Below, in pieces: positions 19,522-27,228 of a stretch of 64,000 nt of DNA. The notes beneath the pieces were generated by a model. The model saw nothing but the letters and a program-made list of their open reading frames with translations. It searched no databases and was not told where the DNA came from. Numbering within the stretch: position 1 is the stretch's first letter; every line of letters begins with the position of its first letter. Source of the stretch: Actinocatenispora sp963815125 (GTDB lineage Bacteria > Actinomycetota > Actinomycetes > Mycobacteriales > Micromonosporaceae); assembly GCA_963815125.1 (NCBI GenBank), contig CAWFFM010000003.1:496001-560000 (forward strand), written 5' to 3'. Both the position numbers and the translations under genes were made by a program.

Positions 19522-20150
19522 GCGGGTCGTACCCGTCCGGCGGGACGGTCGGTACCTGGCAGCCGGTGGTACGGGCCGGTCGAGCCGCCGACGAGGCGCG
19601 GCTGGCCAGGCTGATCGACCGCAGCTTCTTCCCGCTGGCCGCCAACCAGTACCTGGTGCCGGACGAGTCGCGGCGCAGCGCCGTGCTGGAACCGTACTTC
19701 CGGCTGTTCGTCGGGCACGCGCTGGCCACCGGCACGGTCGACGTGCTGATCGAGGACGGCACCGCGTACGGGGTGGCGATCTGGTCGGACAGCGACGACG
19801 AGGGTCCGGCGGACTACGACCTCAAGCTGGCCGAACTGGTCGGCGACCGGTTGCCCCGGTTCCAGGCGTTCGACACCTGGATGCATCGCCACACGCCGGC
19901 CGAGCCACACGCCTACCTGGCGTTTCTCGCGATAGCACCGCATCGTCAGCATCACGGGGCCGGCTCGGCGCTGCTCCGGCACCGGCACCGGCTGCTGGAC
20001 GGACGGCGGGAGCCGGCGTACCTGGTCGCCTCGAATGAGCGGTCCCGTGAGCTGTACCTGCGGCACGGCTACCGGTTGACCGGGCAGCCGGTCGTGCTGC
20101 CCAACGAGGGGCGGATGTTTCCAATGTGGCGGGCCGCGCCCGCGCTCTGA
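19518..20150 (+). CDS. GNAT family N-acetyltransferase
   Basis: 210 residues. The acetyl-CoA-binding core is visible as YLAFLAIAPHRQHHGAGSALLRHRHRLLD (a Q/RxxGxG/A variant, HGAGSALL), followed by YLVASNERSRELYLRHGYRLTG. The N-terminus VVRAGRAADEARLARLIDRSFF is the usual first strand and helix. It overlaps the permease by 4 bp. The 3-prime end is odd: the last 25 codon bases and stop are part of a 30-bp tandem duplication. Confidence 0.88.
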   Translation: MSGSYPSGGTVGTWQPVVRAGRAADEARLARLIDRSFFPLAANQYLVPDESRRSAVLEPYFRLFVGHALATGTVDVLIEDGTAYGVAIWSDSDDEGPADYDLKLAELVGDRLPRFQAFDTWMHRHTPAEPHAYLAFLAIAPHRQHHGAGSALLRHRHRLLDGRREPAYLVASNERSRELYLRHGYRLTGQPVVLPNEGRMFPMWRAAPAL

Positions 20151-20185
20151 GTACGGTGGCGGGCCGCGCCCGCCCTCTGAGTACG
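20126..20185 (+). repeat. 30-bp tandem duplication at the end of the GNAT gene
   Basis: Two adjacent 30-bp copies (20126-20155 and 20156-20185) differ at one base (CGCGCTCTGA versus CGCCCTCTGA). The first copy encodes the last residues and stop of the GNAT protein; the second repeats the tail and stop outside the gene. It looks like a recent slippage or duplication event. Confidence 0.9.
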
Positions 20186-20190
20186 ACAGC

Positions 20191-20219
20191 CGTCGCCGGT
20201 GCTCCGGGCACCGGCGACG
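20191..20219. terminator. Bidirectional terminator between GNAT gene and hmgA
   Basis: CGTCGCCGGTGC (20191-20202) pairs perfectly with GCACCGGCGACG (20208-20219) around a 5-nt loop. It lies between convergent genes. No long T tract is present, as is usual for high-GC actinobacterial terminators. Confidence 0.7.
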
Positions 20220-20228
20220 GACGTCGGA

Positions 20229-21395
20229 TCAGACCTTGCGGTTCCAGGTCCAGGCGTAGTTGGTGTCCTCGCAGGACAGTCCGGGCTCGCACAGGTCGAG
20301 CGGCCGGAAGGTGTCGACCATGACGGCGAGTTCGTCGAAGAACTCGGCACCGATCGCCCGTTCCGCGGCCCCGGGCTGCGGGCCGTGGGTGAACCCGGAC
20401 GGGTGCAGCGAGATGGAACCCTGCTCGATACCCGAGCCGCGCCGTGCCTCGTAGTTGCCGCCGGTGTAGAAGATCATCTCGTCGGAGTCGACGTTGTGAT
20501 GGTTGTACGGCACCGGAATGGCCAGCTCGTGGTAGTCGACCTTGCGCGGGACGAACGAGCAGATGACGAAGTTGTGTCCCTCGAACGTCTGGTGTACCGG
20601 CGGTGGCTGGTGGATCCGCCCGGTGATCGGTTCGAAGTCGTGGATGGAGAACACCCACGGGTACAGGCAGCCGTCCCAGCCGACCGTGTCGAACGGGTGC
20701 TGGGCGTAGACGAAGCGGGTCCAGCCACCGCGCTGCTGCACGACGACCTCGACCTCGGCCTCGTCCACCAGTAGCGGCTCGGTCGGACCGCGCAGGTCCC
20801 GCTCGCAGTACGGGGAGGTCTCCAGGAACTGGCCGCGTACCGACAGGTACCGCTTGGGTGGCCCGATGTGGCTGGTCGACTCGATCGCGAGTGTCCGAAG
20901 TGGACGGTCTCCGGTCGGCACCACCCGGTAGATCACCGACATCGGGACGACCAGGTAGTCACCGGGGGAGACGTCCAGCGCGCCGAACGAGGTCTCCACC
21001 CGTGCGGTGCCGTCCTCGACGTAGAGGCATTCGTCGCCGATCGCGTTGCGGTACAGCGGGCTGGGCCGGTCGGCGACCGAGTACGAGATGCGTACGTCGT
21101 CGTTGGCCAGCAGGTGCGAGCGACCCAGGATCGCATCGGTGCCGGTGACGTCCAGCTTGTGGGTCTGCAGGTGCCGCGGTTTGAGTGGATGGTTCGGTGC
21201 GCGGGTGACGGCCGGCGCGTCGAAGGCCTCGGCGGCCAGGATCGCGGTCGGCGGATAGCGGTGGTAGAGCAGCGAGGAGTCGCTGGAGAACCCCTCCTGT
21301 CCCATCAGCTCCTCTTTGTAGAGGGAGCCGTCGGGCTGCCGGAACTGGGTGTGTCGTTTGGGTGGAAGCTCGCCCACCTGCCGGTAGTACGGCAT
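20229..21395 (-). CDS. hmgA: Homogentisate 1,2-dioxygenase
   Basis: 388 residues. HmgA opens the ring of homogentisate to maleylacetoacetate using Fe(II) and O2. The cupin-type iron ligands are in the segment HHNVDSDEMIFYTGGN (His, Glu) followed by SLHPSGFTHGPQPG (His). The N-terminus MPYYRQVGELPPKRHTQFR and the signature GYDTVGWDG-like TVGWDGCLYPWVF fit the actinobacterial branch. ATG at 21395 is preceded by GGGAGG. It diverges from a gene of unknown function and fahA across a palindromic operator, so both arms are probably co-regulated by tyrosine or homogentisate. Confidence 0.93.
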   Translation of the reverse strand: MPYYRQVGELPPKRHTQFRQPDGSLYKEELMGQEGFSSDSSLLYHRYPPTAILAAEAFDAPAVTRAPNHPLKPRHLQTHKLDVTGTDAILGRSHLLANDDVRISYSVADRPSPLYRNAIGDECLYVEDGTARVETSFGALDVSPGDYLVVPMSVIYRVVPTGDRPLRTLAIESTSHIGPPKRYLSVRGQFLETSPYCERDLRGPTEPLLVDEAEVEVVVQQRGGWTRFVYAQHPFDTVGWDGCLYPWVFSIHDFEPITGRIHQPPPVHQTFEGHNFVICSFVPRKVDYHELAIPVPYNHHNVDSDEMIFYTGGNYEARRGSGIEQGSISLHPSGFTHGPQPGAAERAIGAEFFDELAVMVDTFRPLDLCEPGLSCEDTNYAWTWNRKV

Positions 21396-21490
21396 CGGAC
21401 CTCCCGAGAAGTGGTTTCGCGATGTTCCGCGGAATCTGCTGGACCGTGGTGTGACGCTGGGACGCAGGTCTATGCGACGCTGACACGTGT

Positions 21491-21505
21491 GTCCGATAAT
21501 CGGAC
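21491..21505. promoter_or_regulatory. Perfect 15-bp operator between hmgA and the fahA operon
   Basis: GTCCGAT-A-ATCGGAC is a perfect inverted repeat centred between the divergent genes. It closely resembles IclR-family sites such as the PcaU/PobR-type GTTCGATAATCGCAC. It probably controls the homogentisate genes on both strands. The regulator is not encoded next to it; the nearest regulator in the window is the Lrp/AsnC gene at 30175. Confidence 0.6.
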
Positions 21506-21546
21506 GCAGTTGTCCTATATACGTAGCCTCAACTAAGGTCGGCCCC

Positions 21547-22527
21547 ATGTCAACCGTGCCACCGAACCCTGGCCTCCCGCCGGGGATCCCGCCGCTACTG
21601 CGTCGCCTGGTCGACGACGCGGCACTGTTTCCGCCGGGTAGCGCCCCGATGGAGGTTGCCGTACAGGAGCACCGGATGCACCGCAGGGCGCCGTACGCGG
21701 ACCTTGTCGGGCCCTTCCTGTGCCCGGTGTCACGGTGGGTCGAACTGGTTGCCGAGCTGACCGCGCGGCCCGGGCCGCCCCTCGAGGTCGGGCTGATCGG
21801 CGACACCGGGCCGGGCCTGCTGGCCGACGCCGTACGACTGACCCGGACCGAGCCGACCGTCGTGCTCCGCCAGGTCGAATGCGCGGTACCGGCCGGGACC
21901 GGGCCGGCCGACCTGCCCGCCGTCGCGTGCCACGTCGCCGAGATCCTGACCACCGTGACGGCGGGACGGCCCGTGGACTGCTTCGTCGAGATCCCGCGCA
22001 CCGCCGGCTGGCCGGCCGCGGTACGGGCACTCGCCGGAGGACCGGTCGGCGGCCGGGTCGGCGCCAAGTTGCGTACCGGTGGCCTCGACGCAGCGGCGTT
22101 CCCCAGCGATGCGGAACTGGCCGAGTTCCTGGCCGTCAACCTGGCGTTGCACCAGCCGTTCAAGCTGACCTCCGGCCTGCACCACGCCCTCCGGCAGACC
22201 GCTCCGGACACCGGATTCGAATACCACGGATACCTCAACGTGCTGGCCGCCGTCATCCCGAAGTGTTCCGGGCCGGTCGCGGGACGCTCCGTCGCCCTCG
22301 CCGAGCCTGCCTCCGGGTGCGCCGGCGCCCTCACCGAGGTGCTCGCCTGCCGGGACGCCGCTGCCCTTCTCGCCCCGGTCCGATCCGCCCTCGGCCGACA
22401 CCGCACCGGCTTCGCCTCGTACGGTTCCTGCAGCGTCGCCGAACCGCTGACCGACCTGGTCGACCTCGGCCTGCTGGATCCCACACTGCTCGAACACCTG
22501 CCACCGGCACGAGAGGGAAACGCGTGA
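21547..22527 (+). CDS. Conserved hypothetical protein of the homogentisate locus
   Basis: 326 residues, not recognised. No signal peptide or membrane helix. The alternation of strands and helices, with GGRVGAKLRTGG, FKLTSGLHHALR and FEYHGYLNVLAAV as basic or His-bearing strand ends, suggests a TIM-barrel-like enzyme (inference). Conserved-looking polar residues include the Lys-Leu-Arg-Thr and Lys-Leu-Thr-Ser-Gly-Leu-His-His segments. ATG at 21547 follows AGGTCGGCCCC, a weak site. Its TGA overlaps the GTG of fahA (GTGA), so it is coupled to fumarylacetoacetate hydrolysis. The locus lacks a recognisable maleylacetoacetate isomerase, and this protein occupies that position. Confidence 0.8.
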   Translation: MSTVPPNPGLPPGIPPLLRRLVDDAALFPPGSAPMEVAVQEHRMHRRAPYADLVGPFLCPVSRWVELVAELTARPGPPLEVGLIGDTGPGLLADAVRLTRTEPTVVLRQVECAVPAGTGPADLPAVACHVAEILTTVTAGRPVDCFVEIPRTAGWPAAVRALAGGPVGGRVGAKLRTGGLDAAAFPSDAELAEFLAVNLALHQPFKLTSGLHHALRQTAPDTGFEYHGYLNVLAAVIPKCSGPVAGRSVALAEPASGCAGALTEVLACRDAAALLAPVRSALGRHRTGFASYGSCSVAEPLTDLVDLGLLDPTLLEHLPPAREGNA

Positions 22528-23774
22528 ACAGCTGGGTCGAGGTACCGGACGGATCGCCGTTCCCGGTCACCAACCTTCCGTACGGGATCGTCAGCCACGG
22601 CACCGGTCGACGACACGTGGCGGTGGCCATCGGCGATCAGGCGCTGTCGCTGCCGGCGGTCGTCGGTACCGGACTGCTCGACGACGCGCTGCGCGATGCG
22701 GACCTGGGCGTGGTGCACCGCGACGTGTTCGACTCGGCCACCCTCAACCCGTTCCTGGCGCTGGGACATCACGTCTGGGCGGCCGTACGGGACCGGCTCA
22801 CCGAGCTGCTCACCGATGGCCGGTACGCCGACGCGCTCCGACCGGCGCTGCGGCCGCGGGCCGAACTGCGTACCCACCTGCCGATCGAGGTCGCCGACTA
22901 CGTCGACTTCTACAGCTTCGAGGAACACGCCAGCAACCTCGGCCGGCTCTTCCGGCCGCAGCAACCGCCGCTGCTGCCGAACTGGAAGCGGCTACCGGTC
23001 GGCTACCACGGCCGCGCCGGCACCGTCGTGGTCTCCGGCACCGACGTCGTACGGCCCTGCGGGCAGCGGCTGGTCGACGGGGAACCGGCGTACGGGCCGA
23101 GCCTGCGACTCGACATCGAGGCCGAGGTCGGTTTCGTGGTCGGTACGCCCAGCCCGCTCGGCTCCCGCGTGGCCACCACCGACTTCGAGCAGCACGTGTT
23201 CGGCGCGGTGCTGGTCAACGACTGGTCCGCGCGGGACATCCAGGCGTACGAGTACGTGCCGCTCGGCCCGTTCCTGGGCAAGTCGTTCGCCACCAGCATC
23301 TCGCCCTGGGTGGTGCCGCTGGCCGCGCTCGCGGCGGCGCGTACCGCTCCTCCCGCGCAGGACCCGGCACCCGCCGACTACCTGGCGCCGGCGGGCAGCG
23401 CGTACGAGCTGTCCCTGGATGTCGCCTGGAACGGCCGTACGGTGAGCCGCCCGCCGTTCGCCGGCATGTACTGGACGGCCGCCCAGCAGCTCGCGCACCT
23501 GAGCGCGAACGGGGCCAGTCTGCGTACCGGTGACCTGTACGCCTCCGGCACCGTGTCGGGCCGCGCACCCGACCAGCGTGGCTGCTTCCTTGAACTGACC
23601 TGGGGCGGCGCCGAACCGGTCACCCTCGACGACGGCGGTACGCGCACCTTCCTGCTCGACGGCGACACCGTCACCATCACCGCGACCGCACCCGGAGCGG
23701 ACGGCAGCACCATCGGCTTCGGCGAGGTGACCGGTACGGTCCGGCCGGCCCGGGAGGACGGTCAGTTGCCGTAG
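22524..23774 (+). CDS. fahA: Fumarylacetoacetase
   Basis: 416 residues, the normal full-length two-domain form. FahA hydrolyses fumarylacetoacetate to fumarate and acetoacetate, the last step of tyrosine breakdown. The N-terminal SH3-like domain starts NSWVEVPDGSPFPVTNLPYG. The catalytic domain shows DFYSFEEHASNLGRLFRP, the metal-binding DIEAEVGFVVG (Asp/Glu), LVNDWSARDIQAYEYVPLGPFLGKSF and, near the end, the RGCFLELTWGG segment. GTG at 22524 overlaps the upstream stop. Its last 13 bp overlap the convergent lipoprotein gene. Confidence 0.96.
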   Translation: MNSWVEVPDGSPFPVTNLPYGIVSHGTGRRHVAVAIGDQALSLPAVVGTGLLDDALRDADLGVVHRDVFDSATLNPFLALGHHVWAAVRDRLTELLTDGRYADALRPALRPRAELRTHLPIEVADYVDFYSFEEHASNLGRLFRPQQPPLLPNWKRLPVGYHGRAGTVVVSGTDVVRPCGQRLVDGEPAYGPSLRLDIEAEVGFVVGTPSPLGSRVATTDFEQHVFGAVLVNDWSARDIQAYEYVPLGPFLGKSFATSISPWVVPLAALAAARTAPPAQDPAPADYLAPAGSAYELSLDVAWNGRTVSRPPFAGMYWTAAQQLAHLSANGASLRTGDLYASGTVSGRAPDQRGCFLELTWGGAEPVTLDDGGTRTFLLDGDTVTITATAPGADGSTIGFGEVTGTVRPAREDGQLP

Positions 23775-24763
23775 GTGATGATCATCGGCTGCGGTGCCAG
23801 TGCCATCACCTGGGCCGGCGTCATCACCCCGGTCGGCGCCTCCAGGTGGTAGAAGAGCTTGAAGCCGCCGTACCGGAAGTTGTGGTACTTCTTCATCGCG
23901 GCGGCCACCCAGGTCTTGTACTCATCGGACTTGGCCTTGTGGTCGCCGGCGTAACCGCCGACACCGTCGCAGGCGATGACCACGTCGACCCGGTCCTCGT
24001 CGGTCAGGTTGCGCTTGTCGGCGATCTCCGCCGCGCCCGGTGAGTACGGGTCTGCGCTCCCGTCACCGTCCCCGCGGTACTGATGGATCATCAGGATCTT
24101 GCGGGGCACGTGGTACTTCGCCGGAATGGCGGCGACCGCGTCGATGATCGGGTTCAGGTCGGCGGCCCGTACGTTGCTCAGGTTGACCCCCGGCACGCCG
24201 TTGCGCCGGGGGAACATCCACTCCGGGTCCACGGCCATGTGCACGAAGTCGTACTGCTCCAGGTACGGCAGGAACGCCCGGACCTCCGGCATGATCGGTG
24301 ACTGGCCGAAGTTGAGGTCCATGAACAGCAGCAGGTCGTGCTTCTCGCAGAAGTCCAGGTACTGCTGGATCGTCGACTTGTCCAGGTGGTGGCTGTAGTT
24401 GCCGTTGTCGCCCGGGAAACCGTCCGGCACGCTGGCCACCAGGTCGATGCCGAGCTGCACCGGATGCGCCGGATCGAGCTTCTCGTACGCCGCGCCCTGC
24501 GCCTTCAACCGCTGGTACATCGCCTCGCTGAGCGCGTACGCGGGTCCGGTCGCGGCCGCACCCGGGATCGCGTAGTACGCCACCACCCGTTTGGCGGGCA
24601 GCACGGCGCCGGCGTCCGGGTCGAACGGGGTGGGCGACGGCGACGGGCTCGGCGACCTGCTCACCGTCCGGTGGCCGGCGGTGGGGCCGGACTGCTGGGC
24701 GCAGGAGAACAGCGTCATCGAAGCGGCCAGGGCCAGGGTGACGGCGACGGCGGTGCGGCGCAT
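23762..24763 (-). CDS. Putative lipoprotein, hypothetical
   Basis: 333 residues. MRRTAVAVTLALAASMTLFSC is a lipoprotein signal with Cys21. A Ser-Pro repeat linker (SRSPSPSPSPTPF) leads to a globular domain. The order of strands and acidic ends, VVAYYAIPG, VQLGIDLVASVPD, LLLFMDLNFGQS, DFVHMAVDPEWMFP, ILMIHQYRGD, DVVIACDGVGGY, MIITYG, looks like a TIM barrel related to secreted glycosidases or deacetylase-like proteins, but no family is named with confidence. ATG at 24763 is preceded by GGAGG; an in-frame GTG at 24793 has no such site. It is convergent with fahA, overlapping by 13 bp. Confidence 0.85.
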   Translation of the reverse strand: MRRTAVAVTLALAASMTLFSCAQQSGPTAGHRTVSRSPSPSPSPTPFDPDAGAVLPAKRVVAYYAIPGAAATGPAYALSEAMYQRLKAQGAAYEKLDPAHPVQLGIDLVASVPDGFPGDNGNYSHHLDKSTIQQYLDFCEKHDLLLFMDLNFGQSPIMPEVRAFLPYLEQYDFVHMAVDPEWMFPRRNGVPGVNLSNVRAADLNPIIDAVAAIPAKYHVPRKILMIHQYRGDGDGSADPYSPGAAEIADKRNLTDEDRVDVVIACDGVGGYAGDHKAKSDEYKTWVAAAMKKYHNFRYGGFKLFYHLEAPTGVMTPAQVMALAPQPMIITYGN

Positions 24764-24905
24764 GGGCGGTGGTTCCTCCAAAGGGGTGGACACGTCCGGC
24801 CGCAGGCTGCGGGCCGGTCGATTGCACCGACGTATGTCATGACGTTACGGGCTGATTACGCGAGATTTCAGGAAGCAAGGGGTGTGTTCTTTACCGTTTT
24901 ATTCG

Positions 24906-24911
24906 TACTAT
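24906..24911 (+). promoter_or_regulatory. Candidate -10 element for a leaderless ribonuclease mRNA
   Basis: TACTAT fits the TANNNT consensus and ends 6 nt before the ATG at 24918, the spacing expected for a leaderless transcript. No ribosome-binding site precedes the gene. A clear -35 is not seen. Confidence 0.4.
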
Positions 24912-24917
24912 CCGGAC

Positions 24918-25655
24918 ATGACAACCCACACTCCTCACCGCATGACGTTGAGGCGGGCAGTGATCGCAAGCGTCGCGATCGTCGCCGGCTTCTTCGCCAT
25001 GGGCACCGGTACCGCGCAGGCCCAGCCTGCGGCACCGGTCAGCGCGCACACGGCCGTGCACCCGGCGGCAATCGGTACCTGCTCCCTCGCCGACCTGCCC
25101 CCCGAGGCGACGGACACGGTGGACCTCATCCACTCCGGCGGACCGTTCCCGTACCCGAGCAACGACGGTGTCGTGTTCGACAACCGGGAAGGCATCCTGC
25201 CGGCCCAGTCGACCGGCTACTACCACGAGTACACGGTCATCACACCCGGTGCGCCGACCCGCGGCACCCGCCGGATCATCACCGGCGGCACCCCGCTGAC
25301 CGACCCGCCGCACTACTACTACACCGGCGACCACTACGCGACGTTCTGCGAGGTCACCGACGCCTCCGGTGGCGGCGGTGGCGGCGGCGTCACGGCCTGC
25401 GGCACGCTGCCCTCGGAGGTCAACGACACCATCGCACTGGTCGAGGCCGGCGGGCCGTTCCCGTACACCCAGGACGGCACCGTCTACCAGAACCGGGAGG
25501 GCGTCCTGCCCGCCGAGTCGTCCAGCTACTACCACCTGTACGTGGTGCCCACGCCGGGTGACAGCACCGCAGGCAACCGTCGCCTGATCGCCGGCTCCGG
25601 CGGCGAGTACTACTACACCCCGGACAACTACGGCTCCTTCTGCCAGATCAGCTGA
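24918..25655 (+). CDS. Secreted tandem guanyl-specific ribonuclease (RNase Sa type)
   Basis: 245 residues with a signal peptide ending AQA-QPAAP and two copies of the microbial ribonuclease N1/T1/Sa fold joined by seven glycines (151-157). Domain 1 (about 53-146) is strikingly close to Streptomyces RNase Sa (LPPEATDTVDLI, NREG, YYHEYTVITPG, RGTRRIITG, TGDHYATF). It keeps the catalytic equivalents of Glu54, Arg65, Arg69 and His85 at Glu104, Arg115, Arg119 and His139. Domain 2 (about 158-244) keeps the guanine-recognition loop QNREG (191-195) but has Leu207, Ala218 and Asn237 where Glu, Arg and His should be. It is probably non-catalytic. Each domain has two Cys for a disulfide. No barstar-type inhibitor gene is adjacent. 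Confidence 0.92.
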   Translation: MTTHTPHRMTLRRAVIASVAIVAGFFAMGTGTAQAQPAAPVSAHTAVHPAAIGTCSLADLPPEATDTVDLIHSGGPFPYPSNDGVVFDNREGILPAQSTGYYHEYTVITPGAPTRGTRRIITGGTPLTDPPHYYYTGDHYATFCEVTDASGGGGGGGVTACGTLPSEVNDTIALVEAGGPFPYTQDGTVYQNREGVLPAESSSYYHLYVVPTPGDSTAGNRRLIAGSGGEYYYTPDNYGSFCQIS

Positions 25656-26151
25656 CGCTGCGGCAATCCTGGTACCCGTGCGGGTCGCCGGCCTCCCGGT
25701 CGGCGCCCCGCACCTCACCGGGTCGGGCGGGTTGCGATGCGCGGAATGTCGTCGGCATCGATGATCATGTTCACCCATGACGCGGTGGTCGACAGCGCCA
25801 CCACACCCGGTGGCGCGCCACCGGGTCCTCCTGGCCACGCGCCTCCCGCCGCGGGACCCGGCGCAGGGCCGGATCGTCGGTGTTGGACGTTGCGGCGGTG
25901 GCTGCGGTCGGTGGCGCTCCCGACGTGTTCGGTGGTTCCGCCGGGCGAGGTCATCCGGTCCACGACTCGCACCGCTCCTCGGTGCATTTTCCCCGAAAGA
26001 TGCTTACGTCCGGTTTTTCATTTCGGACGTTCGGGGAAAATGCACCAGAGACTGCCTCGGTCGGTGCATTTTCCCGTAAAGCGCATTTTCTACAAGTGGA
26101 CGAAAGTCGCTTTCGGGGAAAATGCTCTCCGTGGCGGGGGTGGGCGATGGC
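25656..26151. other. Ribonuclease-aminotransferase intergenic region
   Basis: 496 bp between convergent genes. Open frames cross it but none has a family-like sequence or a ribosome-binding site. Its second half (25981-26125) is an AT-richer array of inverted GCATTTTCCC motifs, listed separately. Confidence 0.6.
25981..26125. repeat. Inverted GCATTTTCCC motif array (two long hairpins)
   Basis: Unit 1: GGTGCATTTTCCCCGAA (25981-25997) pairs perfectly with TTCGGGGAAAATGCACC (26030-26046) and encloses a second stem ACGTCCG/CGGACGT (26006-26012, 26024-26030). Unit 2: GCATTTTCCCGTAAAGCG (26066-26083) pairs with CGCTTTCGGGGAAAATGC (26108-26125) at 16 of 18 positions. A fifth half-motif GCATTTTC starts at 26083. 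The array could be a double terminator, a palindromic mobile repeat or multiple protein sites. Its low GC stands out from the neighbourhood. Confidence 0.85.
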
Positions 26152-27228
26152 TCAGGTCAGGGCCTCGCGGGCGGCGGTGAGGAAGGTGTCATTCTCCTCC
26201 GGAGTGCCGATGGTCACCCGGACGCCCTCCGGGAAGGGCCGGACGATGACGCCGTGGTTCTCGCAGGTCTTGCCGAAGCCGGACGGGTCGTCGATCGGCA
26301 GCCAGTAGAAGTTGGACTGGGTGTCGGGCACGGCCGGTACCAGCTCCCGGATCAGCGGCAGCAGCCGGCGCCGTTCGGCCAGGATCAGATCGACCCGGCG
26401 CTGCATCTCGTCCGCGGAGCGCAGGGCGGCCTGGGCCGCGGCCTGCGCCAGCATGTTCGTCGAGAACGGCGTGAGCACCTTACGGACCGCCTCGGCCACC
26501 TCCGGTGCGGCGGTCAGCCAGCCGCACCGCAGACCGGCCATGCCCCACGCCTTGGACAGGGTCCGCATCACCACGACGTTCGGCCGGTCACCGTATTCCA
26601 CCAGGCCGTCCGGCACCTCCGGGTCGGCGACGAACTCGCGGTACGCCTCGTCCAGTACGACCAGTACGTCGTCGGGCACGTCGGACAGGAACCGGTCCAG
26701 TTCCTCGCGGCGGCATGTCGTACCGGTCGGGTTGTTCGGGTTGCAGACGATCACCACCCTGGTCCGGTCGGTGATCGCAGCACGCATGGCGGTGAGGTCA
26801 TGGCCGTGACCGGCGGTGTTCGGTACCCGTACCGAATGCACCGCGGCGCCGGCCGCGACGATCGGGTACGCCTCGAAGGACCGCCACGAGTAGACGACCT
26901 GGTCGCCGGGCCGGGTCGCCGCCTTCAGCAGCAGTTCCAGCAGCGCCACCGAACCGCAGCCGGTCACCACCCGACCGGCGGACACCCCGTACCGTTCGGC
27001 CAGCGCGTCCCGCAGCGCGATCACGCCCATGTCGGGGTAGCGGTGCGACTCGGCGGCGGCTGTCGCGATCGCCTCCGGCACGCCGGGCAGCGGGCCGTAC
27101 GGCACCTCGTTGGAGGCCAGCTTGATGGCGGCCGGGATGCCCAGTTCGCGGGCCAGATCGGCCGGGTTGCGTCCCGGAACGTAGGCCGGGAGTTCGTCCA
27201 GTTCGGCGCGGGTGAGGCGGCGGTTCAT
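26152..27228 (-). CDS. HisC-like aminotransferase, probably aromatic (tyrosine)
   Basis: 358 residues, class II/fold-type I PLP aminotransferase of the HisC/Pat group. Visible motifs are IKLASNEVPYGPLPGV, VVTGCGSVALLELLLKA, VIVCNPNNPTGTTC, LVVLDEAYREF, the PLP lysine in TLSKAWGMAGLRCGW, and the C-terminal GVIVRPFPEGVRVTIGT with substrate Arg. Sequence alone fits histidinol-phosphate or aromatic aminotransferase. The neighbouring hppD, hmgA and fahA make tyrosine to 4-hydroxyphenylpyruvate its likely role. ATG at 27228 has a strong GGAGG, and it overlaps the RDD gene by 4 bp (ATGA). Confidence 0.88.
   Translation of the reverse strand: MNRRLTRAELDELPAYVPGRNPADLARELGIPAAIKLASNEVPYGPLPGVPEAIATAAAESHRYPDMGVIALRDALAERYGVSAGRVVTGCGSVALLELLLKAATRPGDQVVYSWRSFEAYPIVAAGAAVHSVRVPNTAGHGHDLTAMRAAITDRTRVVIVCNPNNPTGTTCRREELDRFLSDVPDDVLVVLDEAYREFVADPEVPDGLVEYGDRPNVVVMRTLSKAWGMAGLRCGWLTAAPEVAEAVRKVLTPFSTNMLAQAAAQAALRSADEMQRRVDLILAERRRLLPLIRELVPAVPDTQSNFYWLPIDDPSGFGKTCENHGVIVRPFPEGVRVTIGTPEENDTFLTAAREALT

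Noticed and set aside
25737..26308. Open frames across the ribonuclease-aminotransferase gap
   Set aside because: They run through the inverted repeat array, lack ribosome-binding sites and show no family features.
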